64,000 bases of DNA from Monodelphis domestica (taxonomy: Eukaryota > Chordata > Mammalia > Didelphimorphia > Didelphidae): assembly GCF_027887165.1 (NCBI RefSeq), contig NC_077235.1, positions 8,938,884 through 9,002,883 on the forward strand, written 5' to 3'. Both the position numbers and the translations under genes were made by a program. Position 1 is the first letter of the stretch. Each line of letters starts with the position of its first letter. The notes under the pieces were generated by a model. The model was given only the letters and a program-made list of their open reading frames with translations, did no database searches and was not told where the DNA came from. This document shows, piece by piece, positions 1 to 12,068 of this stretch.

Positions 1-999
1 AGTGTTGTTTGGGTTGTCCAAGAGGTATCGAGACACTTTAAACCCAGCCCTGAGAGCCTATTGTTAAATTCAGCACATTTTTTATTTCAATACATGTAAC
101 ATTTCCCAGCATTTATACCTTGGAAATTTGCAAATGCTATGACTCAGAGCTTGATTATTGTTTTGTGGATTGTTGAGACTTACGAACCTGAGGGAGAAAA
201 TGTTATTAATGTAGATTAAACTTAAAAGTATGTCTTGAGTATATTCTTTTCTCCAGAGAGCTGGCTATTAAACAATTGCCTCATAACACACCCCTGGTTG
301 TCACCTATCCAAAACCATGGCTTGAGCCCCAACTAATACATCATGATACTAGACACCAAATGATACATAAATCAAAAGCAAAAAACAATATATGAAAATA
401 GAATAACAGAGAAAACGATGACTTGGACCAGATAGTAAACATTCCCTGGGCGTGTACCTATTTGGCTGTTGGTTTTCCTACCAGTCATCACTCCACTTAA
501 TTCCTTTGTGTCCCCAACACAGTAGGAAAATAACAAAGTCAGATCATACTCATGGCATTTGGCACCAAGGCTTCAAGTCTGGGCCACCAAACCAAGCAGC
601 AGAGTAGAAAGTGCTGACTCCTTGGACGTCACACTACTTGCTTTCTCTTGCCTTTCTTCTGCTCCCATCTGTCACTGACCACACAAGGCTCAGTGCACAA
701 TTCTTGAGATAATTTTTAAACCTCTAATACGTGTAGCATTCTTATCTAATTGGAGTGTACCACAGAAGACGTTAGTACACTGTGAGCTCTTACATAGCCT
801 TCTGGGAAATAAAGTTCAGAGAATTTCTCCTAATAAATAAAATTCTTCAGGCCTCAAGAATTATGGGAAATGGAATCCATGAACAGATCCTCTACATATC
901 CACACATGGTCCTAGACTTGCTGGAGAAAAATATTTGCAAAGAAAAAGGCAAGTTTTACAGATGAAAAAACTGGAGGTTGACGGACCGATTAGAAGGCT
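1..999. other. intergenic, nothing recognised
   Basis: AT-rich sequence with no open frame resembling a known protein and no repeat that I can name. Short open frames (for example 782-1009) show no domain or start context that supports them. Confidence 0.5.
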
Positions 1000-1760
1000 G
1001 TTTCAGTAGTCTAAGGGAAAGGAAATAAAGGAAGGCCTGAACTAGGGTGGTAACTGTATGAGAGAAAAGAAGGGGATGGATGAGGGAGATATTTTGGAGA
1101 CAGAATGGATAAGACTTGCAATTGCCTGCAAATGAGAAATGAGGAGCGAGGCCGACTCAAAGATGTGTTGGAGGTTTCAAACCCAGGTGGCACCAACAAC
1201 CAAAATAGTTTAGTTTACAAATCAGGAGATGATGAGTTCAAGTTAGAGCACGTTGAATTTGAGGGGCAATTAGAACATTCCAGTTGATCTATCCAGCAGG
1301 CAATTAGAGATACAAGACTGGAGCTGGATTTTGGAATCATATGCATTTTTGTTGTTGTTCAGTCATGTCCAACTCTTCATGACCCCATGGACCACAGTTG
1401 TGCATGGAGTTTTCTTGGCAAGGATACTGGAGTGATTTGCCATTTCTTTCTCCAATAAATCTAGTGGATCTTTTGTCTAGCAATCAGAGGTTAAGTGACT
1501 TGCCTAGGGTAGTACAGCTAGGATGTGTCTGAGGCTGGATTTAAACTCATGACTTCCTGACACCAGGCCTAGTGTTCTATCCATTAAGCTACCAGCTGCC
1601 TCAGTTATCAGCATAGAGATCATTGAAACCATGTGAGTGCATAAGATCAATAAGGGAGAGATAGGACAGAGAGGGAAAAGAGCACCACCTACATTTCAGA
1701 GGCAGGAGAAGGGCAAAGAACCAGAGAAGGTATCAAGTGAGACAGATATCAGACAGGTTA
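1000..1760 (+). repeat. old LINE-derived interspersed repeat, interrupted by a SINE
   Basis: Degenerate text of an old mammalian repeat whose other copy in this window is at about 40925-41300. The shared landmarks are a 'gtggtaactg...agagaaa' block, a 'ccagcaggcaattagagat' block (compare gtccagtaggcagttgg in the other copy) and 'agcatagagat'. A minus-strand SINE at 1350-1602 splits it. The family looks L2/RTE-like but I cannot name it. Confidence 0.4.
1350..1602 (-). repeat. CORE-SINE (MAR1-like), antisense
   Basis: Starts with the reverse complement of an AAC-repeat tail (gttgttgttcagtcatgtcc), passes through the 'gaccccatgg...ttttcttggcaaggatactggag' block and ends with 'ctatccattaagctaccagctgcc', the complement of the tRNA-like head. 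This is the standard layout of the MAR1-like marsupial CORE-SINE. The exact subfamily is not determined. Confidence 0.8.
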
Positions 1761-2858
1761 GGAGGAGAACCAGGAGAGCCTGGTGTCACAGATGGCAAGG
1801 GAAGAGATCACCCAGAAGGAGGGCATGGTTAACAGTGTTGAACACTTCGGAAAGTTTAAGAAGGCTGAAGTTTTGCACCTCAAAGTCCTGTTTAAATTCC
1901 TTTTCATCAGAGTCATGATTTAATTATATTATTAGCTTTTGTATTATTTCTCTTTCCACTAACATAATGTCTAATTTGAAGTCCTTCAATGACAGGGACA
2001 ACACCTTCATAGCCATAGTATTGTACACAGTAGGTATTTACTAAATGTTGGCTGAATTAACAGCCCATAATAATGACAAGGCCCTACTTATATAGCTAAG
2101 CTTTGTGAAGCACTTCCCTAATTAATTATTTAACAAGCATTACAAACTTTAACAATGTCCTTGGCTTCAGAGATGCCTTGAGATATGGGTTACAATATAT
2201 TTTAAGAGACTGATTTCATTAGAGCCAGCCAGAGAAAGTATTTTGACACACAGTATGTACTTAATAAATGATTGTTGATTGACTTGGGTGGTTGGACAAA
2301 AGCATCCAGAACTGAAGATTACTGAACAGCTGATGACTAGCAGATGCACAGTAGGCTCTAGGAGTTGTTCTTCCTTTTTAGCTATATCTGCTGGAAAGTC
2401 AAGTTGGGGGACAACTGATTGCCTTACCTCCCCCTGGCCTCTACACTTCTGTGAGTACATCATCTCCTTTGACTCCTTTGCATTTGATCTTTCCTGACCT
2501 TAGGTGGCCAAGGATCCCAATGTGGATGTATCCAAGACTGGTGAAGACCTTGTGAGTTCTCATTATTCAGGGAAACCTGGGAAGCAGTGGATGTGACATC
2601 CCTGGAGTGGCAGGAGTTGTCTACAGAGAAATTCTCTGCTTTGGAAAGTTTGACCAGTGAAGAAATAGATGTGATCATACAGTGTCCAGTACTGAGGTGA
2701 AACATCCAATGACTCCTTAGCGGAATGTTAGTCTCCCAAGTGATGGTAATTAGTTATGAATTAAGCTATTGAATTCTGTTTAAATCATATTAATGAATGC
2801 TTTAAATAAGTAAAATTAGGAGCTGTTTTTTTTTGAGAAAACAAGATACTTCTATAAA
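1761..2858. other. no gene; two short L2/MIR-type 3' tails
   Basis: Short L2/MIR-like 3' ends of the form 'cacagtaggtatttactaaatgttg' occur at about 1990-2055 and 2245-2282 on the + strand. The remainder, including short open frames at 2279-2497 (+) and 2460-2705 (-), has no recognisable coding content. Confidence 0.45.
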
Positions 2859-3097
2859 TGGAGATTTTGAGCCTTTGGATTTCATCCCCCAGAAGTCCTG
2901 TAGTATTTCCCAAAATTCCCTTTTCCTGCATCCCCATGTTTTTGTGTGATTGTATTTAAGTGGCTGTGACTCCTCCTTCTTCCTCTCTCTTGGACCTGCA
3001 ACCAGGCTGAAGTGAGGCAGTTCTTTTGTTTCAGTTATTATTAATAAAACTTAATAAAATATAATATTTATTTTGATTATTAATTTAAAAACCCACA
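2859..3097 (+). repeat. LTR-like copy A (5' LTR)
   Basis: Runs from TGGAGATTTTGAGCC to AAACCCACA. It contains a TATA-like 'tgtatttaag' near 2953, a pyrimidine-rich 'ctccttcttcctctctcttgg' stretch and AATAAA polyadenylation signals near 3043. It aligns without large gaps to 6285-6525 at roughly 85 percent by eye. Confidence 0.6.
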
Positions 3098-3100
3098 TTT

Positions 3101-3119
3101 TGGCTTACCATGAAGGGAT
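3101..3119 (+). other. primer-binding-site-like sequence (tRNA-Arg type)
   Basis: TGGCTTACCATGAAGGGAT lies 3 nt after the LTR end. From memory, the tRNA-Arg primer-binding site is TGGCGACCACGAAGGGAC. The window sequence differs by one inserted T and a few changes, mostly C-to-T or G-to-T as expected of CpG decay. Confidence 0.45.
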
Positions 3120-4617
3120 TACAAATTCTCAAAAAATTTTGAGCAGATAGCCTTACAGTAAAGAGAGTAAGTTTGCCTGGTTGCTGCCCATGACAAGGGT
3201 CTGGTGGTGGGGTGTGCCTATCCTCCTGCCCCACCCTGCTGCTTGCCGCTGTCTGCTGTCTCCTGTCCATCTGCTTGGCCAGCATTCCTCACCACTCTCC
3301 ACCTAGCTTGGAGCCTACTCTTGCCGACACTAGACCCGCCACAAAAGCCTGTCAGTCCCAGCCATTTTTTCCACAGAGGGTGATGTATAAAAATCTTTCT
3401 GCCCCAATCCCTTTCCACACTCCATGTGTGTGTTTCTAGCCATAGCCATTTTTCAGCATGGAGAAAAGAACTCCACACCTTCTAATTTTCAAGCAATTTT
3501 TTTTTCAAACTGATCCTGGACTCCTAGCTTAGAAGGCTGTTACTAAAGGTTTTTCACAGGGAGAGCAGTTAGTTCCAAATCAGTAGATTTAAAGTCAGTT
3601 TGGGGGAATGAGCCTGGTTTTTTTCCTTCTTTCTCTTGACCCAAAACACCAAGGAAAGGTATTTTTACTCTCATATGCAAATACGCTATTGTTTTCCCTC
3701 CAAGTTTTGCTTCTTTCTGTTTACTCTTTAAACAAATCCCATGCAGCATCTTTCAGGAAAAATGATACTGAAAAGAAAAAATGATTGAAACTCTGAAACA
3801 CCAGTTTGAGTTGGTAGAGCTAAAAAGTGCACTTTGGATCTGCTTAATTTTTTTCCTGAGACTTTTTATTTTCATTGGAGATTTCCCATTTTATTTCTCT
3901 CTCCTCAAGAATATGCCACAAGCTAGGCTGCTGAAACTACAAACAAACCTGAAATATTTTGACAAAGTTCTAAAAGTCCTAAATGCTCTCAACATGCAGA
4001 GTAGAGATTCTGCCCTGTACTTCTAGGAGGAAATTCAGACCTCTGACAAAAGAAATCTAAATGGATAATAAATACTGGGGGAGGGGAAGGAAATTTTAAA
4101 AGAGATCTGGAAGTTTCTTGCTAACTATTTTGAGTTTATTCTCCTCCTATAATAGTGAACAAGTCTATTGGGATTGGTGAAAAGTATTTTGACTGCACTG
4201 CCTGCCTGCACCTTCTCATTTTTTATATTATTCTATTTACTGATTGCTTTAAGGTTTAAATTTTTTAAGTTTATCTGTTTTAATTTAATCAATATCTTTC
4301 TGTTATACTGAATCATTTAAAACTGTTTTGCCTATATTGATCTTTAATTTATACCTTTACCTTTTCTGAAGAACAAAAATATTGTAAGCCCATGAACATC
4401 TTGCCCAAACCATTTTCACTAGATCTATCAAAGATGGCATGTTGCCTTTGTGTATTGTCACATAGATGATGATGGATGGACTTCATCAAAAGCTACATAC
4501 AACATTTAGAGAATTTAATAAGCTAATAATTTAATTGTAATTTTAAGAGGTCTTCAGAAATAATTTTAGTGACTAGTAGTTTCTAAATGGATGATTTTTT
4601 ATTTATCGATATATGTG

Positions 4618-4649
<32 letters not shown>

Positions 4650-6262
4650 ATAAAGTATGTTGTATTAAAGATAGAGAAACAAAGAAATGTTCCTACCAAG
4701 GTGTTTCATCAGGAAGCCAAAAAAGTGCTCCTGTAAAATTCTTCATTTTAATTAACTTCCACCAGAACAATCTAAATTTCCTGATGTTCAAGACTCAAAT
4801 AAGTTTTATTTTGTTTCAAAATATGTTTGCCAAGGTTAAAAGATTTGCTACATCTATAAAAATTGTGACAAATATCCATCAGTTAATAGAGTTTTTTATG
4901 TCATACAGCAACTTAAGTGAAATATGATAGTGGGTTTGTTTGCTATTGTAATTAACTGAGCTATTGTGAATTTTGGGGACTTTGGTACTTCTTTGAATGT
5001 GCATTATCTACTGTATTACTGTTTTATTCTGAAAATCACTTGTACTCACAGATGACAGTGTTTCACTGATTTAAACTATATATTTTTGATTTTTAAAACT
5101 TTTTATTGTTTTTCCTTGCATGTGCAATATAGTGTCTGAGTTTTATTTTTTCTCTCCTTTTTGTATTTGAAGCATGTCAACAGTATTACGATTTTTCTTT
5201 AATTTTTTTTACTTTGCAGTAATATAAGTTTTAAATACATTTGTTCTAATATTAATGCATACCCCAAAAGCTTTAGACTATAAAAATGATCCCATTGATT
5301 GTTTAAAAAATTATGGGACTTTGCTTCATGATTCTGTCTGATTCCAGAAGAAGGGAATATACAAAAGAGCCACTATACAGTGCTAAAGAAGCACAGAGCA
5401 CCTGCATAGTGCTTATGCAGCTCAAGGTCAAAGAGACCAGATCCCAGTGGGATTGATGTAATTTTGAAACAAGACAAAAGGACTTGAACTTGTTTGGGGT
5501 TCAAGGTTGAGGCTGTTTTGACATATGTCAGAGGCTAGACTTCCTCTGAGCCACATTCTATCAAGCACCTACTTTTCGCTGCCATCGTGGCTCCCATTTG
5601 CTGCTGAAATCTAGTCCCTTTTCTATCTTTCATAGTGTAACAAAATTCCTATAGCCCTGACTATTTATTGGGTAGTACATAATTTCTCAAAACATGTTGA
5701 GCCCTGATTCAAGGACCTGTTATAGGTTTGTTTTTCCTTTACTTAGATTTTTTCGACATAAGACTTTTACATTTTGTATTCTATGCATAAGTTATTTTTC
5801 TCTTTTGTTTGGATTTTTTCATGTTTTTGATTTTCTTTTGCAAATTGATTCATATACCTCATAACTCAGCCATGCATCCTTGAGTGATCCCTGTGTTTGT
5901 CATTATTCACCTCAGGGGGATCAAGTTATTGTTGTGAAGTTTGATTTAAATTTGAACAATTTTAGGATAAGAAACTTGCTACCTCCCAGAATCCAGAATG
6001 CGCCATGAAGATAGATGCCACATGGTGTACCAGAAGATCCAGAGTAAACTTTGGGATGTGAATTGAACTATGGGGGGTTGAAATGCCTTTGTTTTGAAGA
6101 TATACTCTTATGCCAAAGGCGACTGCCCCCAAATTGGCTTTTTGTCAACCTAGTAATCACTGGTTTTGTTCTCTTTTCCTTTTTTCCACAAATTATTGCA
6201 ATTTTTAAATTGATTATGTTTCCATGATTCTTTTGAGGAAACTGGTTTCCCAACAGGATCAC
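3120..6262. other. interior of the retrovirus-like element, no genes recognised
   Basis: AT-rich, with many stops in all frames. The short open frames at 3781-4026 and 4613-4927 show no retroviral or cellular domain. A (TA)n-rich patch lies at about 4612-4650. Confidence 0.45.
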
Positions 6263-6284
6263 GGGGGGGGGGGATACATATAAA

Positions 6285-6525
6285 TGAATATTTTGAGCCT
6301 TTGGACTTCATCCCCCAGAAGTCCCTTAGTATGTCCCAAAATTTCCTTTTCTTACATCCCCACGTTTTTGCGTGACTGTATTTAAGTGGCTGTGACTCCT
6401 CCTTCTTCCTCTCTCTTGGACCTGTGACCAGGCTGAAGCCAGGCAGTTCTTTTGTTTTAGCTATTATTAATAAAACTTTACAAAATATAATATTTAGTTA
6501 TTGATTATTAATTTTAAAACCCACA
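6285..6525 (+). repeat. LTR-like copy B (3' LTR)
   Basis: Runs from TGAATATTTTGAGCC to AAACCCACA, the same extent as copy A, with the same TATA-like and AATAAA landmarks. It is preceded by a G-run that could be the remains of a polypurine tract. Confidence 0.6.
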
Positions 6526-7177
6526 CACTATTGGCTAATTTTATTTTTAAAAAGAAGAGAGAACAAATTATTAGTAACAAAAATAAAAAATGTTGGATTT
6601 ACAACACATTGCTTTCCTCTTCTTTAAGAGGAAATTAAAATAATTGTCAGGAGTTATTTTATCCGACTATATGTCAATAAAATGAATCCTCTAGATCTTT
6701 AAAAAACATACCTAGATTAGTAGAATAGGAAATACAAATTTAAATAATCCTGTTTTAGAAAAAGAAATTGAACAAGCTATACATGAGTTCACCAATGAAA
6801 AAAAAAAACCCTTGACCAAATGGACTTATAAGAAAATTCTACCAAATACTTAAAATGATTAATTATCATACCATTTAAACCATTTGAAAAAATAGGTAAG
6901 GAAGGAATCCTACCAAAATTTTTTATGACACAAATATGGTTTTGAGACCTAAATCAGAGAGAGCAAAAACAGAGAAAGAAAACTATAGGCAAATTTCCCT
7001 CGTGAATATTGATGCAAAAATAGTAAAATAGTGGTAAGGAGATGATGGCAATATATCACAAAGATCATACATACATCGTGACAAAGGGGGAGTTTTACTA
7101 GGAATGAGGGGCTGGTTCAGTATTAGGAAATCTATAAGCATAACTGGCCATATCAATATCAAAAACAATAAGAAGAG

Positions 7178-7380
7178 AGGCAGCTGGGTAGCTCAGTGGA
7201 ATGAGAGCCAGGCCTAGAGATGGGAGGTTCTGAGTTCAAATCTGACCTCAGACACTTCCCAGCTGGGTGACCCTGGGCAAGTCACTTGACCCCCACTGCC
7301 TAGCCCTTACCACTCTTCTGCCTTGAAACCAATACACAGTATTGATTCCAAGACGGAAGGTAAGGAAAGGTTTAAAAAAC
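7178..7380 (+). repeat. tRNA-derived marsupial SINE (family A)
   Basis: The A box lies in GGGTAGCTCAGTGG-like sequence and the B box in GAGTTCAAATCTG. They are followed by the core 'gtgaccctgggcaagtcactt', the 'tgccttgaaaccaatacacagtattgattccaag' 3' part and an A-rich tail. It is inserted in the L1 ORF2 fragment. Confidence 0.88.
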
Positions 7381-7499
7381 AACAACAACAAATCATATGA
7401 TTACATCAATGGATGCAGGACTTTTTTTTAACAAAGCACAACACCCATTCCTGTTTAAAACACAAAAAGCATAGGAATAAATGGTTTTTTATGATAAGT

Positions 7500-7725
7500 C
7501 GTTGTTCAGTCATGTCCAACTCTTAGAAAACTCATTTTGGCAAAGATAAACTGGAATAGTTTCCCATTTTCTTCCCCACCTCATTTTATAGATGAGGAAA
7601 CTGAGATAAACAGGGTTAAGTAACTTGGCCAGAATTACATAACTAATAAGGTTCTGAGTCTGGATTTGAATTCAGGTCTTCCTGACTCCAAGCCAAGTGC
7701 TCTATCTACTGCACCACCTAGCTAC
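7500..7725 (-). repeat. CORE-SINE (MAR1-like), antisense
   Basis: Starts 'gttgttcagtcatgtccaac' and ends 'tatctactgcaccacctagctac'. It is the second SINE interrupting the same L1 ORF2 fragment. Confidence 0.82.
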
Positions 7726-8609
7726 TTTAATGATGAATAATATCTAAAACCAAGAACAAGCATTATCTGTAATGAGGATAAACTAGAAGCCGTTCTAATA
7801 TGAACTCGGGTGATACAAGGTCGTCCATTTAATATTGTACTAAAATGCTAGCTATAAACAATAATACCAGAAAAAGAAATGGAAGGAATAAGCATAGACA
7901 ATGGGGAAACAAAACTATCACTTTTGGTGAATATATGATGGTTTGCTTAGAGGACCCAAGAAAGCCAACTAAAAAAACTAATCAGAACAATGAAAAAGTT
8001 CAGCAACATTGACAGATGTAAAATAAACTCACACAAATCATTGGCATTTCTGTATATTACCAACAAAACTCAGTAGAAATAGAGAAATTCCACTTTAAAT
8101 CACTCTGTAGGTATGTATGACTTCGAAGTCTACCTGCAAGAAAAACCCAGGAACTATAGGAACACAATTACTAAACAGAGAGGAAGGAGGGAGGAGAAGG
8201 AGATCATTTGGAATTGAAAAAAAAATTTAAGTCTCTCGCTTAAAAGAAATTGTCTCCTGACTCCCATTTAATCTTTTTTGTAAATGGGGATTTTTATGGA
8301 GCATAATGAAGACTGAGCTAAAAAGGATATTGAAATTTTTTAAAGAAAATATTAAAAATCACATTTCTTCCAGCTTAAAGCTCTTATCCTCATCTGACCC
8401 TTTAGGAAGGTATGTGACAGATCAAGACAAAGGTCCTAGGAATAGAAGTCATGGGCAATAACTACATTTAACTCTTGCCTTTAACTCAGCTTATCTGGCC
8501 CGGGTATATCTGCTCCCATTGAATAATTGCACAGATCATTTCTAAGAGTCTAGTGCCTCAGATGCAGAGTACGGCATTTCTTTGTTCTTCAACAGTTATA
8601 TATAAGAAA

Positions 8610-8820
8610 GGATTTCCCAATCATTAGGACAAGACTGAAGTAGAACGGGCAACCCCGAGAGATAGTAGGTTTCCTCTTAACTGAGAGCGTTCAAGCAAAG
8701 GCTGGCTGGAGGACCATTAGGTATGAATGTTGTTTGTGGTCACACATAGACTTCTTATATAGGCATGGGTCAGACTAGATGGACTCGGAGTATCCTGCCA
8801 GCTCTGAGATTCTATTATTC
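8610..8820 (+). repeat. L3/CR1-like LINE 3' end
   Basis: Shows 'gttcaagcaaaggctggctgga', then 'gtcagactagatggactcgg' and 'gccagctctgagattctat'. This is the typical 3' end of CR1/L3-type LINEs, which finish in a short repeated attct motif. Confidence 0.55.
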
Positions 8821-8930
8821 TCATCATCTTCATCATAATACTCAGTGGGGATAGGAAATAGATGAGAAGGTTTACAGACTGCCCCAGCTCCACAATATCA
8901 GGGGATTACAGAGAAAGCATCATGCCTTTT

Positions 8931-9128
8931 TTTAAACCCTTATCTTCCATCTTAGAATCAATACTGGGTATTGGCTCCAAGGCAGAAGAATGGTAAGGGC
9001 TATGCAATGGGGGTCAAGTGACTTGCCCAGGGTCACCCAGCTGGGAAGTGTCTGAGGCCAGATTTGAACCCAGGACCTCCCGTCTCTAGGCCTGGCTCTC
9101 AATCCACTGAGCTACCCATCTGCCCCCT
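8931..9128 (-). repeat. family A SINE, antisense, with target-site duplication
   Basis: Complement of the family A SINE, from the T-rich tail at 8931 to 'gagctacccatctgcccc'. It is flanked by a perfect 14 bp direct repeat GCATCATGCCTTTT at 8917-8930 and 9129-9142, which is the target-site duplication. Confidence 0.9.
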
Positions 9129-9248
9129 GCATCATGCCTTTTAAACAAAGAACCTACTGAAAACTCATCACATCAATACTATTAAGACAAAGTATAGTTT
9201 TTTATAAAGGAATGGATACACTCAGAGAGAGAAGCAGACTCCTAGCCC

Positions 9249-9465
9249 ATCAATAAATCAATCAACCAGCAAACATTTATTAAGCATTTACTAGGTGTCA
9301 GGCACCCTGCTAAATGCTGGGGAAGAAAAGAAAAGAAAGGCCAAAACAATAGCGACCCTCAAAGAGCTTCCATTCTAATGGGAGGATAACATGTACAGAA
9401 ATAGGTGCATCTAAGATATAGGCAGAGAAGACAAAAGGCAAGAAGGCACTGGCACTATTATACAA
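9249..9465 (+). repeat. RTE/LINE-tail-related SINE
   Basis: Shows 'caataaatcaatcaaccagc', 'acatttattaagcatttact', 'ggtgtcaggcaccctgctaa' and 'tcaaagagcttccattctaat', a very common marsupial repeat of the class with RTE- or L2-like ends. Confidence 0.65.
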
Positions 9466-10544
9466 TCTAAGTCTGATTAATGTATTTGATCTTTCAGTTA
9501 TAAGTAAAGAATAACATTCAAGATTTGAAGAGAGGAACAGTTACCCTGCTTCCCTCATTCTTCTTCAGCTAGCTGCATATTCCTTGTCATCTTTTGCATT
9601 ATGAAATAGACTTTCTTTTCACTGGTTTTCTTCCAAACTGCAAAATAATCTCTATGTCTTCCTTATGTGATGCCTTTTAAGTAAGAGGGCACTGAACATC
9701 GCAAACACACCCCTGCATCTTGTTCCTTAAGTTACATGCAAATTACCATTTTTCTCCTCTTCTCTCTCTCTTTGGAAGGGCTAAATCTCATTTCCACTTA
9801 AGTCAGTTACTGATTTAGGGATGGCAACCATTATTATTATTAGTCATGGTCTTAGAGTGCATAGAAAGGCTATAATTCAGGCTTTACTGCTCTTGATAAA
9901 TCAGGCAAGCTGCAAACAGCAGAGACCCATAATTTACTTCCTCTTTGGATGCTTAATCTAAGACTCTGACATTTGAATTAGGATCAGTAATACACAGTTA
10001 AAATTAAACCTTGAAACCCCCCCCCCCAATACAAATGACTATAAAGGTCTGCTTCCATCACCCTATAAATTAAGAACTAAGGTTGAAACTTTCTATTCTT
10101 AATCTTTCCTATTATACTTGAATGTCACAACACATAAGATGCCTAATAGCATCATATTTTTGCTTATATTTCTATAGACTGGGATATTGGCTTTTGACCA
10201 AAAATAAAATTACCGAGTTGGTAGCTGACAAGGTATTCCACTAGTTCCTTAGTAGTATGAAATTCCAGGAACTATTTTCAATATCAGCAAATTGATAATT
10301 TGATTTGTTCTAAGACTTTAAACTTTATGCACTAATTTCTCTTAGCTATAGTTTTTTTCACTTAACATTCTTCTTCCTCTTATTATTTTTTGCCATGCCC
10401 TGTCTCCTTTTCTACTTCTTTTCCAGGGAAATTAACTCCCACTAAAGAATAGACATCCTGTTCAATTGTCAGCAGGGCTTCTCCAGTCTAGTAGAGTCAC
10501 CAGAAGTATGATTTACCTTGATTAGTAAATAATAATATTTGTAC
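9466..10544. other. no gene or named repeat
   Basis: Unique-looking AT-rich sequence. An 11-C run lies at about 10017-10027. No open frame with recognisable content. Confidence 0.5.
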
Positions 10545-10850
10545 AATCCCATTCAACAATTCAACAAGTATTCATCATCAGGCACCAAGTAGATGAGACA
10601 CTGAACAAGACTGAAGAATACAAAAATAAAAAGGAAAATCCATGCCTTCAAGGAGCTTACATTCTACTGGGAGGGAGGTATAGAGAGAAACAACTCATAT
10701 CTATAGATAAGTAAAATACATACAAAGTAGGTACAAAATAATTTGGAGGGAGACCATTAACTACTAGGGACAGTCAAGAAAGATGTCCTAAAGGAGGTGA
10801 CAGATCTATTCTTCATGCATGAAAGGCTACGTCAGTTGGACAGTCATGGA
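10545..10850 (+). repeat. RTE/LINE-tail-related SINE
   Basis: Same family as 9249-9465: 'aacaattcaacaagtattcatcatcaggcacc', then 'ccttcaaggagcttacattctac' and the downstream 'gatgtcctaaaggaggtgac'. Confidence 0.6.
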
Positions 10851-10951
10851 AACTCCCCTTAATTGCTAGGCGGTGATTTCTCCCCCTGCTGACACTACGG
10901 GGTTTTCCTCATCACCTTTGTTGACACTAAGAGTGACTAAAACCTTCTTCC

Positions 10952-11870
10952 AGAGATCCAGAAAGATGGTGGAGGAAGTGGTTGCAGCTAAACCAACTCA
11001 AAGCATCAGCAAACATAACAAATAAAACAAGGAAACATAAACTATAACAAAGACGAGAATAGAAAGAAAACTCACAGGAAACCTAAGAGAAAGGTCAAAG
11101 AAACGAGTAAGTAAAAAAGACTAAAGAAATACTACAAGGTGAAAGCAAGGAGAAATCTCCAGAAGAGGGGAAAAACCAAGAATGCAACAACCATACCTTT
11201 AGAGGAGAGGAGAGAAAGGACATCTTGTAAGAATTATCAGAGTGGTTTAGGAATGTCTCTTATCTAGACGGCTAGATGTAGAATTTCAGAAAATGGAAGT
11301 GGAAATCAAGAACATAGAAAAAGTGACAGAAAAATCTCAGTGAAGCAGAAAATTTTCAGAGCAGCAGAAAAGCTCAAACAGAATCAAGAAATCCATTGAT
11401 AGAAGAATAAGTAATAGAAAAAAGCCTCCAAATGGCAAAAACTAGGGGGGAACTCCGTATCTCTACAAACTAAAACGATGGAGCTAGAGGACAAAACTCA
11501 CCAAGATTAAGAATTACTGATTTTCCACAAAAATCAATGGAGGAGAGAATCTTAATGCCATATCACAGGAATTCATATCAGAAAACTGTTGAGAAGTAGA
11601 TGAAACAGGGGACAGAAAACATGTACATAGAATCCATGTAATACTGAAAAGAATCTTCCTTTTACCTCTACCAGAAACGTAGTCACCAAATTCCAGAACT
11701 ACCACATCATTTTTCTCTTGTAAGCACAGAGACTGCACAGAAGAAGCAATTCATATCTTAAGAGGTACCAATTTCACCCAGCAAATACCCATTACAGAAA
11801 AGACTACCAAAATGGCCAATAAATCATTTTTAATGGTAAGCAATAAATAAAAATCAAAAAAATTCTACAG
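10952..11870 (+). pseudogene. degenerate L1/HAL1: 5' end and ORF1 remnant
   Basis: Begins with an L1-type 5' end ('ccagaaagatggtgg...'). It continues through an A- and K-rich coiled-coil-like stretch into an ORF1 remnant (about 11495-11830). Its translated fragments (ENC.EV, RIH, a lysine-rich patch, FTQQIPITEK) line up in order with the intact-looking HAL1 ORF1 at 19599-20198. It has many stops and frameshifts and is much older than that copy. Confidence 0.55.
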
Positions 11871-12068
11871 ACTAGCCTAGACAATAGAATGCATCAGTGC
11901 ATAATACCCTCTTTACTCTCCACTTTGGGTAATACTTCCCTAAAAATATTATCTGTACTAATAATTTAATGAGATAAAAATAGATTTTTATCCTTAATGA
12001 ATAAACTAAAAATATTTTAAAATATTCTTTACTTCAAAAAAGAGACCAATTTGAACTACACAAGATTT

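Larger units (their letters stand above)
2859..6525 (+). mobile_element. decayed endogenous retrovirus-like element with two LTRs
   Basis: Two direct copies of a roughly 240 bp LTR-like sequence (2859-3097 and 6285-6525) have nearly equal length, the same TG start and the same CCCACA end. Three bases after the first copy comes a PBS-like sequence (3101-3119). Just before the second copy lies a purine tract with an 11-G run at 6263-6273. This is the order LTR, PBS, interior, PPT, LTR. The 3.2 kb interior has no gag, pol or env that I can recognise, so it is deleted or decayed, or it was non-autonomous. I found no target-site duplication. Confidence 0.55.
6560..8180 (+). pseudogene. L1 ORF2 reverse-transcriptase region, broken
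   Basis: LINE-1 ORF2 encodes the endonuclease and reverse transcriptase used for target-primed insertion. This copy keeps recognisable sense-strand blocks of the RT region: 'gaccaaatggacttataag' (about 6814), 'caaatttccct...aatattgatgcaaaa' (about 6990-7020), 'ggctggttcagtattaggaaa' (about 7110) and 'atgattacatcaatggatgc' (about 7396). It then continues into thumb-like sequence to about 8180 ('aaaataaactcacacaaatca'). It is full of stops and frameshifts and is cut by SINEs at 7178-7380 and 7500-7725. Neither end of a full element is present. Confidence 0.75.

Noticed and set aside
4612..4650. TA-rich repeat as a possible regulatory TATA cluster
   Set aside because: Simple (TA)n microsatellite with no associated transcript evidence.
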